NCBI GenBank assembly: GCA_965112735.1
Contig: OZ218962.1
Coordinates: forward strand, 2,232,001-2,296,000
Source of the DNA: Phaeosaccion multiseriatum
Lineage: Eukaryota; Ochrophyta, other classes
Direction of reading: 5' to 3'
Length of the DNA: 64,000 nucleotides
Shown: positions 42,397-51,936 of the stretch, one piece after another
Layout: every line of letters begins with the position of its first letter
Numbering within the stretch: position 1 is the first letter of the stretch
Notes under the pieces: generated by a model
What the model was told of the DNA's origin: nothing
Databases searched by the model: none
What the model saw: only the letters and a program-made list of their open reading frames with translations
Program-made: the position numbers and the translations under genes

Positions 42397-45300
42397 TTAA
42401 GTCTCTCCTGCCTCCTTCCTCCGCTCCGCCTCCTTCAGCAGCATCCGCGCGATCTCATTGCGCTTCTCCCCCATGTCTTCCTCCCGCACCTCCTCCTTGA
42501 GGGACTTGCCCTCATAGATGCACCTTGCAAAGGACACAGTAAAGACTCCGCAGTCGTATCCATTCTTCTGCCAGGGGGTCGTGTCGCTGCAAGTCGGCAG
42601 GGACTGCCATCCAACCATGTCCATGGGCGCTGCAGACAGGAGGAAGAAGGGGGGGGGGTGGTTAATGAGAGACAGAAGACACAGCGGTGAGCTTGCCCAG
42701 ACACTTACTCTTGAGCTTATCCACGTGCTCGTCCTGCAGCCAAAGCATGATAGCGTTGCGTGCGAGGTCGCCTTTGCCCCACTTGCTGTCGTAGCACTGC
42801 ACTACCTTCTTCTCCATGTCAATGACCACCAAATACCAGTGATGCATGTGAATGTTGACCGGCACAATGACCTTGCCACACTCGAAAACGTTTCCCCCCA
42901 CCACCTTTTCGCCTTGTGTCCACCTCTTCACGTTCGCGTAGACGTACTGGTCCATGCTGAGGAACTTGTCGGTGAGCTTGTGGAGGAAGTGGGAGTTGAA
43001 GAAGTGGGTCGGGCGGCGTTCGCTGTCCAGCTCACACTTCGTCTTGTCGTCCTCTGCCATAAGGTCGAGGCAGAGATTGATCACCTCGTCGTTCAGCCAC
43101 GTGAAGGACAGCAGGCACCGTAGCGTGTTCCGCGTAATCTCGGCGTTGAAGAGCGTAAAGAGAATTTCGTCCCCCTGCCCACCGTGGAAGGCCCATTGTA
43201 GGGCGGCCTCGTCACCCTCTGGCGGCAGCCCCGCCGTGTTTGCCTCTGTAGGTCGCCCCCTCTTTCGCTTGCGACTCTGCCCCTCCCCCGCCCCTGCTGT
43301 GACTCCTGCTCCCCCCTCCCCGCCTCCTTCTGATGCTCCTGCTCCTTGCCCTCTCCCTTCTGATCTCTGTGCCTCTTCCTCTCCTTCTTGTACTGCCCCC
43401 CTGGGGTCTGTATCCTCGGATTTCTCTTCCTCTACCCCTTCGTCCTCCTGCACGACGCTGCCCACCGAATCGCCCCGCGGCGACGGTTGAGGCGCCTCAC
43501 GATGGAGGCCTTGGCGGAGGCCCACAAGAAGAGGGCTGGAACTGGCCTCGCCAACCTGCTCCTGGACAGGGGTGCGGCGTGAGAGGAGTAAAAAGGATGG
43601 AGGGAGGAGAGGTGGGATGGTTTTCGAGTGAGACACCCAGACGAGGTCAGCCGAAGCCTCCAAAGCCAACCAGAAACGAACATTCTCTTCCTCCGGGCTG
43701 ATGGTCTCCATGTCGGGCATGGTGACCTGTAAAGGAGAGACACACACACACACACACACACAAACATACACACACACATGTATCACTTTGACAAGCAAGC
43801 CTGGAAGGGGGCCAGGGTAAAGCACCTACCGCTTCGATTGCTCCTCGTGAGCCTTCCGCGGCCATGTCCTTCAGTCTCTTCTCCGCGACCATGTGTAAGA
43901 AAACGTTAACGTACATCTGAGCTGTGCGCGACGACATGTGCGCCAACTGGGAGTCCACAGGCAAGGCAGGCAGGCACAAAAAGCAAGGAAGTGAGGAGAA
44001 AAACTTGAGTGAGCTGTAGCCCGAGACTCTCCTTCACCTGCGTGGCGATTTTGCGAACCTCCTTGTTGTTCTGCTCCGCCGCTTGGGTGTCAAGGCTTCG
44101 CAAGACGCTGAGGAAGAGACGACAATCACGACGGGGAAGGCGGCTGAGTTCTTACACTGTGGGGAAACTGAATTGCCCAGGGGAATGTACCCAATTCAAG
44201 GGTATGGGCAGGGGGCAGGAGAGAGAGGGGGGGGGGAGTTTACCTGTACTCTTCGAACAAGAGAGGCACATTCTTCTCGTACGCTGACCGTTTCATCAAA
44301 CTCAAGATGCCGTAAAGGGTGTTGCAGGCCACATGGTTGGGCAAATGAAAGCGGTCCAGGCAAAACCTGATGCGAAAAAGTAGGCGCGGGTCCCGGTACA
44401 AGATGTACTTGTGCAGCTTACACACTGGGCCAGGAGGACGAGGAGAGGAGCAACGGAGAGCAACGGAGAGCAACGCAGAGCAACGGAGAGCAGAAGTTAG
44501 GCATTTCCTTGGCAACTGCTGCATCAACCCAGCACACTCTGTTCACCGCGGAGGCAGCAGAGGGGGGTACGGACGCTGCCTGCCGCACTTCCAACCCTTT
44601 TCAGTGACACTGAAGGAAATTCCAATCCCTTCGGAGGCGAAGCGGTACAGGGTTGAGGCATCGCAGAGCACTGTAGAGGCACCAACAAAGCATGAACAGG
44701 GCGTCATACACACTCTGTATCACTTCAGAAGCACCAGGAATGAGTACGGGCATTCCCCCCCCCCCCCCGCCCCCCCACAACCAAAAAAAGTCAGGCCGAC
44801 TAAGTCACTGAATCAGCCCCCCTACGTGACCATGGTGGACCCTTGCCACAAACCCAGCGCGCATCGCTTGCCTCTGGTGAGGCGCACAAGGAAACATGGG
44901 CCTGACCAATCTATGTACCCTGCACCAGTGACTTCACAGGTGGTCTTGGCCCTCCCCCTCTGCGTCTCAGCTTGGGGAAGATCACCACCCCTGTTACGTG
45001 TCAGCCAAGCCGGAGGTATTCCCGAATCTCTTTGTCAGGAGCTCAGATAAAGGATCCTCTACAATCCTACCAACCCTCAAACATGCAGCAGTCCATTCAC
45101 CTCCTCTGCTTGGGCCAAACCGGCACCCAGTTTGCTCGTGCCGCCAAAGTAAGTCACTGAATCACCCCCCCTGGGTCACCATGGTGGACGCTTGGCCGAA
45201 ATCTAGCGCGGATCGTTTGAGTTTGGTCAGGGCTACAAGGAAACCTAATCAGACATTGGGGTAGAAACCCACAAGGTTGACTTCACAGGTTAGCGTAGCA

Positions 45301-48300
45301 AATCCCTCTCATTTCTGCCCCAAAACAGGGAAAACGACCACCTGCACAGCGTTTAAGCCGGCATGACCAACTTGCCCCACTATTTTTGGTCTGAAGCTGC
45401 CCCTACGCATCCTCTACCCCTCTGCAGATTACTAAGCGGTGCCGCAGTCACTGATCCCCTTCCCTCCACCCAAACACTTTCGATTCTGCTCATGTCTGAC
45501 CCTGTCAGGCACCGAATCACGCCCGAGGGGGGTCACACGACAGGCACAAGTGACCAGGACTTTCTCGCAGGCCCAGCTTGACCCCTCCACACTTTTCCGA
45601 CTCTTCTGGAGATGTCAGAAAGGTGTGAAGAGTATACTAGCAGTGCTGCGGAACCGTCCTTACTTGTCCCCGCGGCCTTTGAGGAGTCGAGAGGGAGTAC
45701 AGGGGGCATCGGCAGCATCGCCGGACCCTCAGTACTCCTCACCGAACCCTCTAAAGACCTCGGGACGTCATAAACACTGTACCAGCAGCACTACCAGACT
45801 CTGCACACTCCTCCCCGACCCTCGAGAGGGCCTTCACCGCTTCAAAGGCTCCACACTCATTCCCCACAAACAACCCTCAGACGCGTTAAGCTCACCGTTG
45901 TCGTAGATCCATAGCACTCTCGCGTGCTTGGAACTTGAAGCACTCCAGCGTCGAATCAGCTCAAAAGGGTACGCCACCGACTCTGGCCTCGGCATGAACA
46001 GCTGGGCGAGCGGGAACCGATGAGAACAGAAGCATAAGAACAAGCCCGACGACATGTTGGCACAGCTGCTGCTGTTCTTGCAGCACAAGCCGTCGTCCTT
46101 GTCCACTCCGGTCTTGTTTGAGGAAGGCCCGCGGTTCTCCTCATCCTGTGCGTAGGGTCGCCTCTCCGGTCTCTGCGGTACAAGAGACGAGAAAAAGGCC
46201 CAACAACACACAAAGGCGAGAGGACAAGTAGGCGAGTTCAGGGTTGAGCCAGAAGGGCGGGGGGGAATGGTTCGAAGGCAGGAGTACGGAGCGCATGGTT
46301 TTGGACATGAGAGAAAGGAGGTGGGTGGGTGGGGGGGGGGTAGCGGGGGGTAGCGGGAGGGGAAAGGGGGCGGAAAGCTCAGCAAGGTCACAAAGCGGGG
46401 AAGCCATGATCCCATGCGGTGCTGTCCACTTACACTTTCGAAGGTCTGCGAGCAGCAGAATCCTTGTGCCCAGTCATCGTCCTTCGACACGACCTTCGTC
46501 TCCAAGGGGCGGTGCAGTCCCTTGTCCGCCTCGTCCATCTCCTTACACACGACTATGAAGCGGTTTCGCACCTCATTCCTACGCTGAACATTCCCCAGAA
46601 GGAAAGTGGGTGTCTTGTGCGCAAAACACTCCTCGTGCACGAAGTGGAGCCTTCCCTCTTCAATGGCCTTCTCGTGGCGCTCCCTCAGGAGCCTATACTC
46701 CATCACTGCCATGGCAAAAAGAGGGTAGTGCCTCCAGAGGCGAGTCAAGAGCTCCGGGGGGCACTCCTCCATGTCCTTCTCCAGCCAATCTGCAAGCCAA
46801 AGGTGTGTCCCGAAAATGTACCTGCCGGTGGGTGCACCGAGGCCCAGAGGAGGGACAGTTGCAGCTCAGTACAGACAAAAAAACTGCACAGGCCGGAGCG
46901 ACTTGTCCAGGCCTTCTCTGTCTCAAGGACGCACCTCTCTACCTCCTTCGAGTCCAGCACGTGCACATCGTCCTCGTGCCCCGCGTCTGGTGAGACTCCT
47001 TCGTCCTCGTCAAAAGGCCCCGTCAAAGCTGTTGAAAGTACGTCCTCCTCAACGCCTTCGACTCCTCCACTGAGCCCCGGGAGAACGTCCGACGCTCCAT
47101 CCGCCGCAAAGTTCCTGCACAAGTATCTCCAGAGGGGAGGGAACACTTCCGCAGTCGGGACTCCAACGGCGGGACTTTGAATGGGAAGGGATTGAGGGGG
47201 GCAGGGGGGATATCCAGGGGGGGGGGGGCAGAGCGTTTGGACGATTGGAAGTGTAGGGTGCGGTGCAGAGTGAAAGAAGAGTTCATGATGGTGGCCTTGC
47301 CTCACCTCACGGACTCGGCCTTGTAGCCCGCGAAAGCGTCAAACCACATGAAACAGTCCTTCACCCATTCCGGTACTTCACCGCCATTTTGCAGCTCGGT
47401 AAGCTCCTCTCTTGTCAGCTGGGGACGATGCTTCCCCTCCTTGCCGCCACTCGTTTTCACTCGTGCATACCTCAGCAGGGCACTGCGTGTAGGCTGCTGA
47501 CGAGAACCAAGCTCCGTGATATCCCCGAAGTGTAAGCGCTTCAGCGGGGGGAGGTCCTTTCTGACTGAGTTGGTCGGTTCAGCCAGATTCATCAACTTTC
47601 GTTGAAGGCCTGAATCAGTGAGTGCACATGTCGCAAGCATACAGAGGCATGGGTGTGGGACGAGGGACGACGGACGTGATGCATACACGAAGTGACGTAG
47701 CGAAATCAAGGGGAGAAGGGGAAAGAAAGGGGGGGGGGGAGAAGAGGGCGGGGGGGCATATACGGAGGGAGGATCGGATCGAGGGAGGCAAGGGGTAAGG
47801 CCCCTATGGGGAGGAAGGAATACATAGGAGAGCAGCTGATACCGCGAGAGAGTAGGAGGCAGTAGGAGGGGGCAGAGAAGAAGCAGGGGCGGTGTGTAGG
47901 CAGCGAGGGAGGACGCGAACGAGGTAGGCAGGAGGGTAGGGGGGTAGGGGCGGGGGCGGTGGACAGAGAGTGAAGAGGAGGGGGTACGCAGGGGGGCGGG
48001 TGGGTGGGGGGGGGGGAGCGGTGGGCAGGGAGGGAAGGGGGGGAAGAAGGGAGAACAGAGGCAGGCCAGGCGCGGGTGGGGGGGCGGGGGGAGGGAGGAA
48101 GGGAGAGAGGGATGGGAGGGATGGGAGGGATGGGAGGGATGGGAGGGAGGTAGGGAGGCTGCTCAACACTTACCCTCCATGAGACCGTCGACAACGAATG
48201 CCCACGGGTCCAGACCGCAAATAGGGCAACACGGCCAGGGGTCCAGGACGCCCTCCATATTGAGGAGGAAGGCCATGAGGCCCTGCCTGCCCCGCGCTCT

Positions 48301-49875
48301 CAGAGTCTCCGCAGGGATCGTGAGCACATCTGTCAAGCCAAGTCTAGATGCTCCGTCCACGCAGCATCCTGTCCAGTTGGCTGCTGTAGTACCGTTGCGT
48401 CGGATTTGGTCGAGAAAGTCGAAGCCAGCTTTGTAAGCCAAGACTGTGGTATACGTGCTCCGAAAGAGGGCATGGCTGGAGGTATCCGCCAGGGCGATGT
48501 GGCCGCACCTGGGGCATTGATAGTCCACGAGCACGAGGTAGTGCGGGAAGACCGCTTCCTGTGTCCAAAGACAAGGTTGACTGTGGATGGCAGTCATGCT
48601 CGAGCCACAGCTGGCGCATATCGAAAGTGCTTCAATCCGCTGTGGGTAGGGCTTGCCGTAAAAGTAGGCCTGCATCAGCTCCACTATCTCCGAGTTGCCC
48701 CCCTGTCGCCCTAACCATGCCACTTGACGTTGGTGCAGCGATATTGCGTCCCCATTTGTTATAGTCTCCACCATCTCTTGAATATTGCGCGTCGGCCTGT
48801 GGTGCGGCGTGTCCGAGTACTCGGGCGCCGCCGCTCTGGGTTCGTCCGAGTGTAACTCCTCCCAAGCGATGCCATACATGTCGTCGCCCCCCCCCCCCCC
48901 AAAGTCTCCTGCCCCATCGTACACGTCTTCACTCCCTACGTCTTGAAAGAAGCCGTCCTCCCCTTCCCCCCTGTCCCCACAGCCCCCGCCCCCTCCGGAG
49001 GTGGGAAGAAGGGCGTCCCGTGACACGAGATGCGCAGCAATCTCGCACTCCCCTTGCTGGCACTCCATGCCCAGCAGACTCAGACAAGTGCCACAGGCGG
49101 GACACAAATTGCGACTGCAGAGCTCGCCACAAAGTGACTGGAAAAGTAAACGACAGCGAGCGACAGGGGATTCAGGGGGGGGGGGGTGGAGGTCAAGTGA
49201 GACCAAATCGAAGCGAAAGCGAGCTGTGTCAGACTTTTCGTCAATAGCTCCACTCCCTACCCATCGTACCTTATGACCCACGCACTCCAAGCCTTCACGC
49301 ACTGGTTCAGGAAGCTGTGCGCATCGCTCACTCCAGGAGGAAGATACGTCCCACAAGAGGGTGCTCTCGGGGAGGGGTGAAGAGAGCAGTGAGGAGGCGA
49401 GGAACTTGGCGCAACAACTCTCGGCACTGTCGATTCTTACAGCAGGGGCGGTCTCCTGGATGGACAATGAGTGCCGGCGACGGAAGGCAGTCTTGTGTGC
49501 ACCGAGTCCGTGCAGCTCTCCACAGTGCAGATGCCATAACCGGTGCAAACATTCAGAGCTGCTTGGCAGCACGGAACCATTCCACCCCTCAATGCAGTTA
49601 CCAGGATGAGGACACATACTGTTGAAGACCTTGCGTTGGCCCTCAAGTGTGATACCAGACAGGGACAGCTTCGCTTTCCGCAATGTTTCTAACAATGCCT
49701 GAAAGATCAGCCATTCCTCATCAATCGCTCGTTCGGCAAACGTGTACTCGAGGCCTACGGTACTCTCAACTGCAGCACACTCATCGTACCGTCGCTGGAG
49801 TCTATCGCCCGAAGCGCTGAGGTCGTCGAAGAGCCCGAGCATATCTCCAGTACTCTCTGCACTCGCAACAGGCAT
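42397..49875 (-). CDS. KDZ/Zisupton-like transposase fused to a Ulp1-type SUMO protease
   Basis: Exons on the minus strand: 49875-48174, 47609-47306, 47174 to about 46885, 46789-46434, 46172-45896, 44424-44244, 44107-44038, 43946-43830, 43726-43637, 43561-42709, 42629-42397. Phases match at all joins except the end of exon 3, which I could not fix. Exon 1 may hold a further small intron (a GTACGA donor near 49269, TTTTCCAG near 49140). Motifs in order: Cys clusters (CPACGTC, CASCG, CPRCG), CPICGLDPWAFVVDG, GLFLCFCSH, WIYDNVCKLHKY, DRFHLPNH and TQAAEQNN. These match the KDZ/Zisupton core and its likely acidic catalytic residues. The last two exons are a Ulp1 peptidase: HHWYLVVID (His), YDSKWG (Asp), Gln and NGYDCGVF (Cys). 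KRKRGRP between the two parts is a nuclear signal or AT-hook. Length is about 1,300-1,450 aa. Confidence 0.8.
44802..45243. repeat. Imperfect 95 bp direct repeats inside the large transposase intron
   Basis: Copies at about 44802-44895 and 45151-45243 share AAGTCACTGAATCA, ACCATGGTGGAC and ACAAGGAAAC blocks. They lie in the 1.47 kb intron between exons 5 and 6 of the transposase, by far its longest intron. The intron has no coding signal and could hold a small nested element. Confidence 0.7.
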
Positions 49876-50058
49876 GGTGACGTGTGTAACTGTCTCTCAC
49901 CTTGTTTCCCACCCTGAAAGGGCGCTGAAGTCTTAACGTTTGAGGACGTAAGAGCAGCCCAGTAGAGAGTGGGAAAGACAAGCAGAGGAGGGAAAAGGTC
50001 GTGTCATTACCACGCAGTGCGAAGAGGAGATCCCGAGAAGATCCAGTGTGCCCGTGCG

Positions 50059-50215
50059 GCTCGAATCCGCGTGTACGCCAGCCTGTCCCCTGCGCTCAGT
50101 CGTGGCTCCGACTCGAGACCATCCCTCGTGCTCTCGACACGAATAAGCCTTAGGTCATGTCGCGACCACATGCTGCTCTCGACACGAAACCACACTCAAA
50201 ACACCCTACCTAAAT
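50059..50215 (-). repeat. Right terminal inverted repeat
   Basis: Reverse complement of the left terminal repeat, ending CCCTACCTAAAT. It has the same two internal subrepeats (TGCTCTCGACACGAA on this strand). It ends 31 bp before the UROD start codon. Confidence 0.95.
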
Positions 50216-50246
50216 CGTACGAGGATAGGCAGAGAAAAGAAATATC

Positions 50247-51887
50247 ATGAGTCTGCGGGCTGCGACCGCCTTGGGGCTGCTATTCCTGGCAGGATATGCT
50301 CCCGCAACGCAAGTGACTGCATTCACTGTCTCTCTCTCTCGAAGCGGAGGGAGGACAGGTTGCAGAAGAAGTCGCAGCATTGGTAGCAGCCGCAGTAGCA
50401 GCCAGAGTAGAGTTGCCAAAGCCAGTGAGGAATGCCGGGCGTGTGCCATCAATGGTAGGTCATCATGGCTGGCGATGAGTACCGAGGGCGCGGCTTCATC
50501 AAAGCCGCTCTCCGTTCCATCGACTCTGAACGACAAGTTTCCACTGAAGAACGACCTCATCCTGCGCGTGGCGAGAGGGGAGAAGGTGGAGAGGACGCCG
50601 GTGTGGCTCTTCCGGCAAGCAGGAAGGCATCTGCCTGAGTACACGGCCTATAAGGAGCAGACGAGCAAGAACTTCCTCGAACTCCTGCAGGACCCCAAGG
50701 ATGTGACGGAGGTGAGGAGAAGGAGCGAGAGAGGAGGAAGGGGCACAGTAGAAAGCACAAGCTGCAGCAGCAGTTGCACCTTGCAACCCTCGGAGCAGAA
50801 GAATTTACTTTTGGGTCGCTGTGCAGGTGGAAGAAGTCAGCCGTGAAGAGAATAATGGGGAAAGCCAAAGCCAAAGCCAAGCCCTTCCCCCCTCCCTTCC
50901 CGTCGACCATTGTCTCCATGCCTTGTCTGAATCTAAGCCCCCAACCACCATCACCGCCCATCCCCACGTCCACCTCTCCCTTCTCTCTCCCGCCCCTCCC
51001 CGCAAACCAACGCAACCAGGTGACGATGCAGCCCCTGCGCCGCTACGACCTCGACGCCGCCATCCTCTTCAGCGATATCCTCGTGGTAGCAGAGGCAATG
51101 GGCATTGAGGTTTCCATGCCGGGAGGAAAGGGCATTCTCGTCCCGAGGTGGGTGGGTGGGTGGGTGTGGTGGGGAGGAAGGGAACGCCGGGGGAGAGGGG
51201 AGGGGTCTCGTGGCTCTTCTTTCCATCATGAGGGTGCCTCCGACTAGATGCATCTATCCTATCCCACGCTCAATGTTTGGCCACACTCCTTCAAGCCTCA
51301 CACTTTATGCTGTTCTTCTCTGAGCGGATCAGCAGTTGTAGTAGTAGTAGCCGCAGCAGCAGCAGCACGCACGCACGCACGCACGCACGAACGCTCGCAC
51401 CGACGTGGAACACAGTGTGCTTTGTTTCTTCTTTCTCGCCATCCTCTCTATCTATCGTGGCTGCTGCTAGTCAGTCCAGTACCTTACTACTTACTGACTG
51501 CAGAACTCTGTCCTCCTCCTTCCCTCTGCCTCACTGCCTTATTGGCTTCACCGCCTTGCTGCCTTCCCTGCCTTACTGCTGCAGACCCCTGTCTGATCCC
51601 GACGACATGGAGCTTCGCCTGCCCGCGAAAGTGGATGTGCAGGACAAGCTCAGCCATGTACTAGAGGCGGTCACCTCCATTAAGGAGGAGCTCAAGGGGA
51701 AGGCGAGTAGGGGGACGGGGGAGGAGGAGGGGAGGGAGGGAGGGAGGAAGGGAAGGGACGGAGAGAGGGGGGGGGGGGGAGGAGGGGAGAGAGTGGCGAG
51801 AGACAGGAGCTCACGTTCTCTTGTTTACTTCGCCATCTTACACACACGTATCCACACATGCACACACGCACGCACACACACATCCAC

Positions 51888-51936
<49 letters not shown>

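Larger units (their letters stand above)
40400..50215. mobile_element. KDZ/Zisupton-like DNA transposon, 9.8 kb, with terminal inverted repeats
   Basis: The ends are inverted repeats of about 156 bp (40400-40555 and 50059-50215), with about a dozen differences. A GTACGA direct repeat flanks it. Inside are two convergent genes: a large minus-strand transposase gene that ends in a Ulp1-type SUMO protease, and a plus-strand gene of unknown function. The coding frames are intact over all exons I could join, and the ends are well preserved, so it is either young or still active. Family assignment rests on protein motifs, not on a search. Confidence 0.85.

Noticed and set aside
49139-49268. Treating the first transposase exon as one uninterrupted coding block
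   Set aside because: A well-formed donor and acceptor enclose a Pro-run segment here that keeps frame either way, so I left an internal intron as possible and did not count those residues as certain.
40400-50215. Retrotransposon or viral insertion
   Set aside because: The termini are inverted, not direct; no reverse transcriptase, integrase or capsid motifs are present.
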